From the NCBI GenBank assembly GCA_036971715.1, contig JAVHJL010000006.1, positions 1,488,001-1,552,000 on the forward strand: DNA of 64,000 nucleotides, given 5' to 3'. Shown here piece after piece: positions 1 to 12,154 of this stretch. The notes beneath the pieces were generated by a model that did no database searches, was not told where the DNA came from, and saw nothing but the letters and a program-made list of their open reading frames with translations. Within the stretch, counting starts at the first letter, position 1; every line of letters starts with the position of its first letter. Both the position numbers and the translations under genes were made by a program. This DNA is from Arthrobotrys musiformis (Eukaryota > Ascomycota > Orbiliomycetes > Orbiliales > Orbiliaceae).

Positions 1-1194
1 GCTATCTTCGGCGCTACGCGCACATTCTCTGGCCTCTGGCGGCCTTTTTTCCTTGATAACGAACTTGTATACCTAATTAATGAATTAATGACCTCTACCA
101 GCTACACATACGTAGCCACAAAAAAAAAACAAATCCTCACCGTAAACCCCCTGCCGTGTCTTATCACGCGGATGTTGCAATTTCATAAACTCGAAGGATC
201 TCATCCGGACCGATGAATCAATGCATGACAACTGGTATTCATCCCGAAGGTATCAGGCTTTGTTCATGATGTTATGCCGACCTGAATGTTTCATGAAATT
301 CACGGCACACCACCATAATCGCGTAAAATGTATACCGATATGGAAACTGCAGGTGTGATTGGTCGTTTCCAATCTCCCCTCGGTTTATCTTTCCAGGGTT
401 GTGGGTGACACACAGAACCAGGCGCATGCGTGCATACGGGGCTCGTCAACTCAACAGCCTTGGATCCGACAGTTACTAGAGAAAACTCGGCGGGGAACTT
501 TGGGCAATAGAATTAATTGAGGATGCTGTTGATTACATGTGTACATTTAAACCTCCTGCCTAGGATTTGGAGATAAATAGACCTCTGATCCCCCCTCTAG
601 ATCTGGGTTTTCTCCTCATACTCTTCAGTATACCATTCAGCGATACATTCTACAACAATCCTCCATGACAATCCTCCATAACAAATCTTGAGCACTTGGT
701 TGAAATTCTCAAGCCTTGCTCCCTTTTAAAATCAAAAAAAATTTTGTCACTTGGTTCGAACTGCATTTTGGTTACAACCGAAAGCTCCGAGCTTCTACCT
801 TCTCAAGTACTTTACAATATTATATTATACTACTCGTGATCGGTTCGGAGACTATCCTATGATATATTTCCGCTATAAAATTATACAACACAGGAGCATT
901 GACATTCAAGGCGCATATTCAACTGAGCCCACATCGGATATCTTCCTGTTCCGTTGGTATTCCGCTCGTTCAGACGGCTAGTTCTGCACGTTGCTCTTGG
1001 GAAGAAGAAGAAGAAGAAGAAGAAGAAGAAGAAGAAGAAGAAGAAGAAGAAGAAGAAGAAGAAGAAGAAGAAGAAGAAGACCACGCCCTGGGTTTGAGAA
1101 CGGCCACGCCATATATTATATCAGTTGATCAGTGTCACGCTGCAGCTTCTTCAAACTACCATTTCTCAAGCTGTAACGCCATAAACCACATGCC
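1..1194. other. Non-coding left edge
   Basis: I see no gene here. The stretch is moderately A/T-rich, with short A runs (about 121-130 and 735-745). It ends in a GAA microsatellite, and the last 115 bases lead into the Clr5-ankyrin gene. Its right part is probably the promoter and 5' leader of that gene. Reading frames that cross the microsatellite are products of the repeat. Confidence 0.6.
1001..1080. repeat. Perfect (GAA)n microsatellite
   Basis: About 26.7 uninterrupted GAA units, all purine on the plus strand. It lies 115 bases before the start codon of the Clr5-ankyrin gene. Long pure purine/pyrimidine tracts of this kind tend to change length and can form triplex structures, so it may affect the promoter. 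That effect is inferred. Confidence 0.97.
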
Positions 1195-4100
1195 ATGCCA
1201 CCTCCCACCGGCGTCGTCACTCATAGCGGGATTGAGAAGGCGAAGAAAACCGCAACTCGCAGCCACCAGCCGCCGGATTCAAATCAGTTGATAAAATATA
1301 TTGCAGAAAACCAGCTGCAGGTTCGCCCCAGCAGAGCGAAGCGCACCGAAAAACTAGCGGAATACGACGAAGTAATCAAATATTTATATCTATTCCGTGG
1401 CTACACTCTAGACCAACTCCACGAAGCAATGGAAATAATGTTTCGAATTGGTGCGACGTAGGTAACCCCCTAGGCCTTATCTCGTAAACGAACCTAGGCC
1501 CCGAGTTCTAGATGTTGACATTTATTAATACCTTTGAGAAATAGAAATAAACAATACGGCGGCTATGTCAATCGAAGGGGCCTGAAGAAAAAGGTTATGG
1601 GAGAAGAATGGGCTAAAATTGCGCCATACTTCTACGCTTGCCAAAATGCGAACCTAAAGGTAGCCGTCAGGGTGAATGGTTTCTACACGATTGAGCCATC
1701 AACGGTGGAGAAAGAGATTAAGAGGCGAACCTCGGCCTCTCAAGAGATGGTCTACTTGCGTCAGTCACAAGGTAAGCTCCGTAGACGCAAAATTCCTTAG
1801 GAGTTCACCAATTACGTGGTCTTGCGCTAATCGAAATAATTAATTCGTTAGATATCTTTGAGTCAAATCAAATACTCTCGCGCTCATTTGACCGGGTCGA
1901 AGCCTATATTCCATTGTCACAGTCTCTGTGCCAAAAGATACCAGTCCAGATTCTCCAACAGCTCCCGATCATCGCCTCAGAGAAAGCTCTATTGAAGATC
2001 TGCCACGACGAAATCGAAAAAAGATACGGATCCGGCAAAGAGCTCAGCGGAGTCGCCAACAGCGGCTACTTTAAGTATTTAAGAGTTCTTATTTACCACC
2101 TTTCGAACAACCTCTTCGAGGTTTACGAGGTTGATGAGCTCCTCGATAAGATAATGAGCTTTGGGTACAGGCCGTATTTAAAAGCGCTTCTCTCGCTTAA
2201 CGTCCTATCAATCCAAATGGCGGCGGAAAACATGCTGCCATTTCTTGTGTGCAGGCAAGATGAAGAACTTGTTGACCTTATTATAAAAACGCACGGTCGG
2301 GATTCCACTAGTGCAGTATGGTACCGGATGTACAAATTTCCGGGAGACAAGAGCATTATTTCTGAACATGGAGGCCTCGACAATAATATAAAGCGCTATT
2401 ACTCCTATGCCAAACCCACTCCGGATCTAATCAAATTTATAGCGAGGGGTATAGTAAAATACAATGTATATGCCCGGACGGTCAATGATGGTGTGATTCT
2501 ACTCCGTCTAGCTATACATTGTATGCTCCTAGAAATCGAGACAATGTTCATGCTGCTACCACCCCTGGTATCCCTGGATGAACTGGATCTAAGGCACTTT
2601 GAAATCTGTGGGGCAACAATGCTGGAGCTTTCAACCGGAGTTGATCTTCAGAGGCGGCTTGACCTAGGATTCCGCCTGAATCTCCATATCAGTATGCTGA
2701 AAGCTATTTTTCAAAATGATGTTGACACTGTGCGCACTCTCCTCCCTTATTCACAGGCAAATGACGATAATTGTGGAGCGGAGGACCTCTGGAATGGCTA
2801 TAGTGGAAACGAATGCACCTGGGATCGTCTTGGGGTGAAGAGGTTTGGTGTCGTGGTAGAGGCGGCTTTGGAGGAGATAAGCTATACAAAAATCGGAGGC
2901 GTTGCCGCTTTTGATGACGCCTGCCTCATCGACGCTGCATACCGTCTTCAGGATACCCGTTTGAGGGACTTCTTATTGAGTTATTTCAAGTCCAGCTTTA
3001 AGAAAACCCGTGTCTCGCGAACACTTAAAATGGTCCTTCAGGAGATACTAACAGATGGTAGTTCTGGGCTTGGCTCATTACCATGTAGTCTCTGCCTTTA
3101 TTTCGGAAAAAACTCTTATAAGGACGAATTCGGTGCATGTGCGGTACTAACATCGACAAAGACAGAGTGGTGCGAGTGGCTTATTCATAATATTAACATG
3201 CTATCGGGCTCGGGCAGTTTGGATCTCGATAATGAGGAACGCACGGATCCTCATAAAACCGATCACCCCGACTACAAGATATGTCGGTATGTAGACAGAC
3301 TTCGGGTTCCATTGCTCCATAAAACAATTTCCCTGGGAAAGGTGGGGGCATCGTACTTGCTCATACGGTTTGGAGCCGACGTTAATCATTTGGACGAACT
3401 TGGGAGGTCGCCCCTCGACGTCTTCCTTAAAAGAAACTGTGATTTGTGTCTACTACAACACTCTTGGGACAGCTCGCACTCGCAAAACCACCTTTGTTCT
3501 TCAATTTGCACGGGTCACAAGGAATTACTCGAACATTTACTTCAATTAGGGGCACGTGTCGGTAACCGGCCTGTGCGTCATAGTTACAGGGAGCTTGAGC
3601 CATGCTTTGCAAGGGCGCTTTTGGAATCAGATATAGACTTTCTTGTAAAGGCGTGGAAGAAGCGCTGGCTACGACAGCCAACGCAGTCTCCACCAGATAG
3701 CATTCTTCTGGACATCGGACGACTTTGTTCGGACTTGGTCAGCTGGATTCAAACACCTCCTCGTGGGCCGGACCGATCCAGCCGTATCGCAACCACAATA
3801 GCTCATATAAAATCTTCAGGCCTTGGAGATGGTGCCATTTCAATTGAAGCCATCTCCGGACATCTAGAAACCCCCCTCTGGGGTATCCGGGGCATAAGCT
3901 TGGTCGGCACAACACAGCAATCTTACCATGAAAGTTATCGGCGTAGATACTGCTTCAATTCTCTACAGCTTCTTGCTATTGTCGCAGAGCCGAAACTTTT
4001 AACCGCTGCCTTTTCTTTCCGCCACTCGGAAGCTATTTCCCAACTTCGACAAAACTACTCTAACGGATGGTCGCCATTGCGTCTTGCAGTGGATCGAAAC

Positions 4101-4661
4101 AGCACGGTGGGAAATTTTGATTGCATCCGAATACTTCTCGATAACGCAGGGGATCATCCTCTAAAGCCGGAGCTTCTAGAACCAGGACCATACGTGGATT
4201 GGTGTCGCCATTGGAACGAATCCATCTTGAGCTTATTCTCTAAACTGCTCTGGCTGTCTATAAATCAAGGCTCGATGGAGATTTTCAAGTGCCTCATTGA
4301 ACACGGGGCCTTTTCAGCAGCGAAATGTAGCATCAAACGTGACGGGGACACTACAGATGAACCCATCATAACCAAACGCTACAACAAGAATTTTGTAGTT
4401 AGAAGGGCTGTGGAACTCGGTCGAATAGACTTTCTGGGTCTCCTTCTTCACATCGACATTGATTCGCGATACACCGCACGTGCAACAGCCGAAAAGTACG
4501 ATAAAAAAATCATGATGGATTGGATCGACCAACATTGGATGGGTAAATCCCGGCTTGCCCCGAGGGAGGCATCGGGCTACATTGAAACCGAGCAACTGGG
4601 GCAGTCAAATGATACACATTCTTTCAACCCGGACCACTACCTTATTCAAGGAATGATTTGA
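1195..4661 (+). CDS. Clr5-domain ankyrin-repeat protein (1099 aa)
   Basis: Three exons: 1195-1457, 1545-1771, 1852-4661. The joined frame encodes 1099 residues. Residues about 54-104 look like a Clr5 domain: a helix with LYLFRGYTLDQL, then KQYGGYVNRRGLKKK, matching the family's pattern of 'LY....TL..v...M' followed by 'QY...l..WG.rK'. The usual tryptophans are replaced. Intron 1 (87 bases, donor GTAGGT) falls inside this domain and intron 2 (80 bases, donor GTAAGC) just after it. The long last exon has degenerate ankyrin-like units, the clearest around residues 655-690 (GADVNHLDELGRSPLDV), about 900-935 (GWSPLRLAV...) and about 970 (GSMEIFKCLIEHGA). Such proteins are very common in filamentous ascomycetes and their roles are mostly unknown; the repeats suggest protein binding. 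The start is the first ATG in the open frame. It converges on the alpha/beta hydrolase gene, with 34 bases between stop codons. Confidence 0.85.
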
Positions 4662-4695
4662 ATTTGACTGCCCAAAATCCCCCCCGAATCCTATT

Positions 4696-6349
4696 CTACT
4701 CAACATCCTTCAAAACATCCACAGAAAACGACCAAATCGCCTCCGCCATCTTCCCAGGAACCTTCTGCACCTTCGCAACAGGAGTATCATACAAACATTC
4801 AGTATGAATCTCCCCCTCACAGAGCACAATATCCACACTACCCTCCGCATTTCCAACAGGGAAACCCTTTTCAATACCCTCCCTGAACTTCTTTCCAAAA
4901 TCCACAATCGAATCTCTTAACGTTTCATCATCACCGATCAATACGATCGATTTTTTCACTGGGAATCCAGTCCACCATGATGGATCCGCCTGACCGGCCT
5001 GATTGTACTCATCCCAAGTATATTTCTGATCCGTCGGGGGCAGGCTTTGGTGTCTTGGTTCATCGGGGCGGTCGACTAACCAGCGTGACCAGACGTTTAC
5101 GAAGTATGGGAACACAACATCTTTTCCTGTTGGATTTTGCATCGACTTGTATTCTGTCGCGAATGATGTCCAGGGGGACATAGCGATCAGACCGCCGAGT
5201 TTTGGGGAGGATTCTGGGAGAACGAGCGGTTTGATCGCTGGGTGGGGGTGGAGGATGTGTGATCCTATGGAGAGGACTAAGGCGCCTCCGGCGGAGTCTC
5301 CGGATATAAGGATCTAGTTGTTGTATTTTGTTAGCACTTCATGTTGTATAATTGGCGTTTTGGTTACGGGGCTGATATATAATTGGCGCTTCTTTATTTC
5401 CTGTCTTTCTTTCTTTGTTTGCTTTGCGAGTTCTTGGAATAGTTTTACGCACATTTGCAGGATCATAGTTGTATTTTTCGATCAAAAGTCTCAATCCCTC
5501 AACAGATTGGATCATTTGGGTAGGGTACCGTGCGCCAGGAGTCAAGCCTTCATATCTCATAGTTAGCATTCATGTTTCTAGCAGCCTTATAAAATATACT
5601 CACTATACTCCAAAATCGCAAGATCAGCGTCAACCCCCCTCGACTTCAGCAGCTCCTGCGTCCTATGTAACCATAGCAAATGATGCTCCCCAATTCCCAG
5701 ATTATATCCACCGCCTATATTCAAGCAGAAGAAATTTAGCCATCAAGCCCTACCCGCTGTCCCCTGCCGATAAGCCCTGCGCGTCGCAGAGGAGAAATAT
5801 ATTCCATGATACGCATCAGAAGTTTTTCCATACCGTGAATGTGGTAAAGCACTTTCTTCCCTTTCCTCTCCCCCCACCAGTAAACCTTCCCACCGCCTTC
5901 AACCTCCTCGAAGACTATGGGTACGCCCAATCCCTTCGAGATAGCTTTAATCCTAACCGCCGACGGCGGATTCAAAAGACTGATTCCCCACAATATAATC
6001 AGCTTATCTCTTCCTTTTTTTTTTTTTTTTTTTTTGGATGGGGTATAAAACCTACTTGATCTGCCTGGGATGCAACCTCGCCAGCGCAAAATACAACAAC
6101 CGACTGCGCATTTCATATATCCACGATTTCCCGGACTTGGACTGACCGCCCAAGAACGCCCTTAGCGCAATAAACGGTAACGATGCCACTATACATACAC
6201 AATCAATAATCCATAAAAATAAATTAAAATTTGGGAATTTACGAACCCAATTTGGCAGCCATGACCAGCACGCCCACTTTCTCCCTCAACGAAAGATCCT
6301 TCCCCGTCGTCGGTGCGAACGAAATCTCGAATTTTGCGTTGGGCGCCAT
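4696..6349 (-). CDS. Alpha/beta hydrolase fold-3 esterase/lipase-like protein (411 aa)
   Basis: Six exons, in transcript order 6349-6247, 6188-6056, 6009-5834, 5714-5604, 5547-5453 and 5313-4696. All phases join. The key motifs appear only after splicing: oxyanion-hole HGGGY at residues 137-141 across the exon 3/4 junction, the GDSAGG nucleophile elbow with Ser213, a likely acid Asp335 (GDDETLRD) and His376 (GEIH). This is the hormone-sensitive-lipase/steryl-acetyl-hydrolase type of fold, so it probably hydrolyses an ester; the substrate is unknown. No clear signal peptide or membrane anchor is seen. The weakest points are the start (MAPNAKF) and the first intron: the only donor that keeps frame is the unusual GTTCGT, although a better-looking GTAAAT lies four bases downstream. 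Intron 2 is only 46 bases and holds a 21-base T run on the plus strand. Confidence 0.85.
6015..6035. repeat. T21/A21 homopolymer inside a 46-base intron
   Basis: On the plus strand this is a run of 21 T; in the gene direction it is a run of 21 A just before the acceptor of hydrolase intron 2 (6055-6010). A pyrimidine tract is usual before an acceptor, so an A run is odd. Slippage here would change intron length but not the protein. Confidence 0.9.
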
Positions 6350-8255
6350 TGTATATTTTTCCAACAAGTCTTTTTCCCACAGGAGGTACCCGTAATCGTT
6401 CCTCCGTATCGTATTTAAAAAAAACCTAATCGTTCCCGAGTAACCGAGAAAACTCACACCGTAAAGTAAAAATCTGGGGGAATACCAAAGATCTAGCAGA
6501 TCTAACAAGAAAAATCCAATTCCGGGGAATAGGGTGCGGTTGGGCAAAATATATATTCCCCTTGCCTGGTTCTTATACCCCGCACCCGTCGCACAAAAAC
6601 CCCAATCTCCTTTCCGTCTGTCCTAGTTTAAAAAAAAATCTACCCCCAGCTCAATTACAACATTTCCCTAATCTGCGGTCCCATTATCAAATACCCTTTA
6701 TCTCAAAAAAAAAAAATAACTATCAAAAATCATATGCAAAAAACCCAACGCCCTCGGTTAGCCCATCTGGCGTGCATTGAAAAGATCCACTACCACAAAA
6801 AAGCACCCAATGAGGTCCGGCAATGCCAAAGAACCGGGTTCCCGCTGTCATGTACACCACGTACATAAATCCGGAGTATACGCTACTTTAAAGCGACTAG
6901 CCCGCTTTCTATCTATGCGTAAGGTGTGATCCGTGACAAGATGGGATTCATGGAAGAAGCCGTGGCTCAATTCCACCGACTTAAACTGCCGGGACACGGC
7001 ACGATACCCACCCCGACGTCGAACGGGTGGGAATCCATCGTGTCGTGTGCGCCAGCCTCTCTAAATTTCTTGGGGATGTCTTGGTATATTACTTTTATAC
7101 AGGTCTACGGTAACGAGTTTGAGGGGAAGTACGTATTTGATCCCGGTTGTCTCGCGGGGTACCTGACTCGCTGCATCGATCAATTCAAGCGAGACATCTA
7201 CATTTCTTCACGAAAAGCAGGGAACACAAGATAATCAGAAGGGAAAAAATCCGTAACCATTAGCAGGCCACAGCGGTTTGTATTAAATATGTATCTCGCC
7301 TTCGAATTCGCCAGAACCGTCAGTCTGCATCTAAAGTTTCCTCCTAGAACACGAAAAAAAATATTGTACACGTCCTTAAGAGAGGAAAAGAGCTAAAAAA
7401 AATCTCACGAAACCGAAATAATGGGTTCGTATAAAACAACAGCGAGTATGATGATGATAATGCAATGCAGAAAAACATGATGGCGAATCGAAAGCAAACC
7501 CAGGCAGAAATAAAGTATAATTAAAAAAAAGAAACACCGGACTCCAGCTTTTTCCCACGTATATCGAACAATCCTCTTCGTTTTGGTCGCTTCTCATTCT
7601 GTTTGTAGCCGCTAAAAGCAATGGGCGCGGAATGAAAAGCAAGTAAGAACGTCTAATGAAACAGAAAATGCACTGATCGAGATGCTCGCTAGAATGCGAC
7701 ACTGATGAATAAAAACGAGTAAACAGAGGCAAGCCACAATAGGAATTCCCCATGATTCGATTTAGCGAAATCAGAAAACGCCATAATGCAATGGATTTAG
7801 ATGATCCATGTTGATGCAGAAAGGTCCAGGAGGAATTCGGGCGCGAAGGAGGACGATTTCGCGAGGTTGTTTGTCTGAATGTGTTTAGGAGCATGTAAAC
7901 ATCATTCGAGAAGGGTGAAGGATCTTGGCACGCGTTCGTCGAGAGTTCGGGAAGGTGAGAAAGGTGCCAGAGAAACGAGAGGGAGAAAGAGATATGTAGG
8001 TGGACAGTCGTTATGTAAAAGTCGGTATGTAAAATCTCCATCAATGAGCAAGCTCATGTAAAAACAACAGACGTAAAAAAGCCTCCCCGTGTATTGCGTA
8101 ATAGTATGCATTAAAAAAAGCGAAAGCGGAAAAACGACAGCGAGATAATAATCAATCGATGTGTTTTGGACGAAAGCCGGAATGATCAGTAAAGAATAAT
8201 GTATTTCGATAGGGCTTGAGCTCGAGCACTTTGACGATGGTCATGTCATAAGCGT
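6350..8255. other. Intergenic, hydrolase to PHD gene
   Basis: This 1.9-kb gap holds the promoter of the hydrolase (left part, reading left) and the 3' flank of the PHD gene (right part). It has T/A-rich patches and one short open frame at 6926-7234 (listed separately). An open frame on the minus strand at 7376-8044 shows no family features and probably lies in the 3' UTR. Confidence 0.5.
6926..7234 (+). CDS. Possible small hypothetical ORF (102 aa)
   Basis: An open frame of 102 codons on the plus strand, opposite to both neighbours, with no domain I recognise. Composition is ordinary (not low complexity), with aromatic residues and a cysteine pair (PGCLAGYLTRCIDQFK). A possible 3' splice site (tttatacag) lies inside it near 7101, so it could be one exon of a longer gene or the remnant of one. 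Nothing else supports it, and it may be chance. Confidence 0.2.
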   Translation: MIRDKMGFMEEAVAQFHRLKLPGHGTIPTPTSNGWESIVSCAPASLNFLGMSWYITFIQVYGNEFEGKYVFDPGCLAGYLTRCIDQFKRDIYISSRKAGNTR

Positions 8256-11200
8256 TCACTTAAAGCTCCCGGCAGCATGAAGACGTGCGAGTTTGGCTTC
8301 CATACTTCGCTGAATCGCAGTAATGAGACGAATTTGTTGAGAGGCATCTTGTCCAATCTCTCCGTTAAGAATTGCATCTTCGACACCACCAAGACGGAAA
8401 TGCTCTGGGACATTATTCCAAATATATTCCGCGATGTTATTGGCAGAGACGGGGGGTGCTGGGGAAGCGGCAGAATGTGCGGCTACAGAAGGTCCGGCAA
8501 CAGGGACAGGTCGTTGCTCTTGGATGACGGGTTCGGCAGTGTCGTTTCTGAGGCTATCTCGGAGAGATCGGAGAATCTCGATAGCTTGGACGTCGGTACC
8601 AGTAAAAACAGACTCGCTCAACAGTTTCTGTTCCTGTGCTCGTTTCACGTTCGGGAAGAGGCTCAACTGAATACCCTTTTCAGGGAGAAGAAGATCCTTT
8701 CCACTAATCTTGGTTGGGTGAAAGTTTCCAGTTGGAACATCTTTAACGGCTGGCGTAGCTGGTGGGAGGCGATGCTTTGGTGGCCACTGTCGGTCGGCTC
8801 CTTCAACCGGACCGCGGGGCTGACGCATATGGTAAACATCCTCTGGGATATGCAATGGGCACTTCCACTTCACAAGCACAATATCGTCACCTTTCTCTGG
8901 TTTATCCGAGGTGCGTTGTTTGATAGCGGGTGGCTCCACTAATGGCATTGGTAGACAGTCCTGATGCCAGTAACATGGGCAGTAGTCACATCCAATCAAT
9001 CGACCACGATCCTTGCGCATTCGCGACTCGCGGCAACGGTGGCAGATAGCAATCTTTCCGTCAGATCCAAGTAATTGTTGATCGAACGTCAAGCCGTCGC
9101 TTCTGCGGATATGGTCGTATGCACGAAGCCTGCAGGATTTAGTTAGCAATTCGAAATCTTCAAGTAGTTAGAATCTGCTGGGAAAAGCTTACTCCTTGTC
9201 TTTCGTCTTAGTCAGGACGAAATGATCGGTCACTTCTCTGTAGGTTCCGAGTTTACCAGTCTTTACACCGGTGAAGTTATCTCTTATATCCTTCGGCAGC
9301 ATAAAGCTTCTCTGGTTCGACTGATCGGCTCCTTCGAAAAGTCCACCCATGTTACCCCTGTACTCGGGGTTTTGTCTCTTTCCACTGGCCTTCCTCTTGT
9401 TGGTGCATGTGCGGCAGAACCACTCGGGCAACTCTTCGACCAATTCTTGGGTGAGAGGTGGATCTGCGCAGGAGTAATGTTGTTCTTCACGGCATCCTTC
9501 ACCGTCACAGATGACGAGTGGAGCGCCAGTACCGTGGCAAACGGTACATGGAGACTCCTCGTCATCCATGAGGGGAGCGGGAGCCGGAGGCGCATCTGCC
9601 ATGACGTCGTCTTCCGGTCCAGCGACTTCTTGAGTCTTCTCTTTCGCGTTACGTCGTCTGGATACCTCATCCAGAGAGTGTCCGCTCTTCTTCTCGGACC
9701 TGAAGTCCATCGCGCGTTGGATCTGGGGGGCAGTCCTCTCCCACTCCATGGCATTGTCTGCCTCGTCTCGTTCGAACGCCCGGTCATCTAGATCCGGGTG
9801 GAAGGGTGGCTCGTCAGGCACACCCCTCAGACAGCTGTACTTCTGCGGCACATATCGGGTGTCGAGGGCATCCAAGTGCTTCCTCCTCTCGTCGATCATC
9901 TTGTTCATCCTCTCGGCGAGGATGTCGTCCTGGTCGTCGGGACGGTTAGGCCGCATGAGAGGCACAAAAGGCCTCAACATGCGCCTTTTCTTTTCGTGGT
10001 AAGACACGACCTCTCCGGACACAAAAGCCTCGTCCTCCTCCCTCTGGAGGGCCGTCCTCTTCGTCCCGGGGGCGGTCGCGGGCTGTAAAAAAGATAGATT
10101 AGTAACTTGATCCAGAAGTTTTAAGGTAAGGATAATAATACTTACGGAGAGGCGACCAGAGCCTTGCCCATGCAAGGCCCTGGTCAGCAACTCCACCGCT
10201 TCCGCCTCCCCAACCTCCTCCGCCGAGTTCAACAAGCTGATCACCCCCGCATTCCCCTCCTTCTCCGCCGCCAACCTCGCCTGCCTGATGATCGTGTTTA
10301 AAACCGGCCCCCGCGCCGGTTTTTTGCCCCCCCCGACGACCGGACCGTCCAGTCCAATTAGACCGGACCGGTCGTCGGCTCCCAGAATCTCAGAGGTCTC
10401 GCGAGTGTTTTGGACCTCTGGGTCCTCCCCCCCAAGCCCCTGTGGCGTCTCAGGGACGTTGTCCGACGCCGGGGAGACCAGCTCCTCCGTTGACCGAAGC
10501 TGGGGCTCCGGGACGAAGTCCGGGGACGACGCATCGGCGAGATCGTGACCACGGGATGTGGTCACCCTCAACCGACGCGCCTTCCCCTTCCCTCGCGCCC
10601 CCTCGGCCCCAGTCTCTACCCGCCTGGCCCCCTCTGAATCTGGGAAGATCCAGTCGTTGTTGGCGTCGAGACGCCCTGCCCGCTGCGCGGCCCTCTTGGC
10701 ACGCGCTTGCTCGTTCTTGAGCTTTTGGAGGTCCTTGTTGCCGGCCGTCCCCCACAGGTTGGTGTATTGTTGGCCCGAATGTAGATCACACCAGGCCTCG
10801 GGCTCCCTAGGCACTGGCTTGTTGAACACCTCCTCCACCCTCTCCTTGGGTGGGAGAGCCCCGAGGGGCATCATCCCATACTCGTTGTGTTGGGCGCCGA
10901 GTTTGGGGTTGCCGTACGAGACGGCTTGCTTTGGCGGTTCAACATCGATGAACCGCCCGGCCTCATCGAGGCACTTGGGCCTTCCCCCACGACGACCTAC
11001 ACCCGCCGCCGGCTCGGCTTTACCACCGCGTCGGGGGCTAGCCGACCTGGTGGACCGCCTCACCGGTTTTGGGGAGGGCTGTCGCGGGAGGGACGCGGAC
11101 TGTGGTGCTGCTGGTGCTGCTGCTGGTGGCGGTGGTGGCGGGGCGGCCGTCGGAAACCCGCTGTAGCAAGGGGCCGCGTTCCGAGTGGCTCGACGACCAC

Positions 11201-12154
11201 GACCATTGGCGTCAATAGGCGCCAATGGGGGCGAAGAACCACCCGGTGCGACCCCGTCCAACGGGTCCGACGGCGGATTAGTCTGTAAGACCACCGTCTG
11301 GTTGGCTGCAGCCGAAGCTGCGTCTGACCCCTTGAACTTGAGCCTGATTCGGGGGGCCTGCCCGGCTTCGGCCCCGGGCGCGGCCACCGTGGGTCTCGAG
11401 ACCCCTTCGGAAGAGTCTCCCACATGAGACGTCACTTTTCTGAAGTGACGCTCAAGGGTCGACTGCTTCGACGGGAGTCTCGAGGGTCCCACGGATTTCT
11501 CCTCCCTTGCAGTCTTCATCTCCTTCTTCTCCCTCCTCTTTCTCTCCTTCTCCTCCTCTTTCCGTTCCTTCTCCTCCGCCAACAGCTGTTTCGCCGTCTT
11601 CCCCGGACGGGTGCGGGCTAAATTACAAGATGTTAGCATATCTACTCTAGTAAATAGGATAAACGGAACGCGTTTCAAGGAAACCTCGGCCATCCGACGA
11701 AATATGAGTAGGTATCATTCCTAGGAATGGGCTGGATTGATGGTTGAAGGCCATCTACCATATATCTACTGCATTGAAAGTATGACGCGTTTCTAGACAC
11801 TTGCCAGCTAGCCCGAGGGCCAAGGAAAGTATCCAGACAAGGATATCCCGCGTGGGAGATGCAAATGGGATTGGAATGGTTCTTACCTCGTCGCAAGGAC
11901 TCGCCCGACTCATCCGAGGAAGGCGGGTACTCCAGCACCCTCCTCCCGTCTTCGTTGTCTCTGGATCCGAGAGACAAGATTGGCCCATTGATCGGCGTGA
12001 ACAATCTTTCCTCCTCGGGGACGGCCGAACCGTTTCCCTGAGGAGGAGCAGCAGCAGCAGCACTGGTAGCAGCAGCGGGCGTCTGACTCCTACTCTTCGA
12101 TTTCCCCCTCTTTCCCCCGCCGGCCGCCGAAGAGTTCCCACTCTTCTTTGGCAT
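8256..12154 (-). CDS. Double-PHD-finger protein, Rco1-like (Rpd3S histone deacetylase subunit candidate), 1167 aa
   Basis: Four exons, in transcript order 12154-11887, 11617-10146, 10082-9193 and 9129-8256. A basic, Ala/Pro-rich disordered N-terminal half carries KE-rich stretches. A canonical C4HC3 PHD finger follows at about residues 752-802 (SPCTVCHGTGAPLVICDG ... EWFCRTC). A second, longer PHD-type zinc module lies at about 902-970 (ICHRCRE ... GCDYCPCYWHQDC ... WKCPLHI). Two PHD modules in this order are the layout of the Rco1 subunit of the Rpd3S histone deacetylase complex, which binds methylated nucleosomes over transcribed genes; the assignment rests on architecture. Do not confuse it with Neurospora rco-1, a Tup1 homologue. 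Intron 1 is long (269 bases). Intron 2 (63 bases) is a multiple of three and has no stop codon. The region upstream contains consensus donors on this strand, suggesting a long spliced leader. Confidence 0.85.

Noticed and set aside
881..1291. Overlapping open frames with poly-Glu (+) and poly-Phe (-)
   Set aside because: They are created by the GAA microsatellite and have no other coding features.
7376..8044. 222-codon open frame on the minus strand
   Set aside because: No domain, odd Ser/Phe/His-rich composition, and it lies just after the PHD gene stop on the same strand; probably 3' UTR or chance.
10558..11166. 202-codon open frame opposite the PHD gene
   Set aside because: Antisense shadow of G/C-rich, Pro/Ala-coding exon 2; no family motifs.
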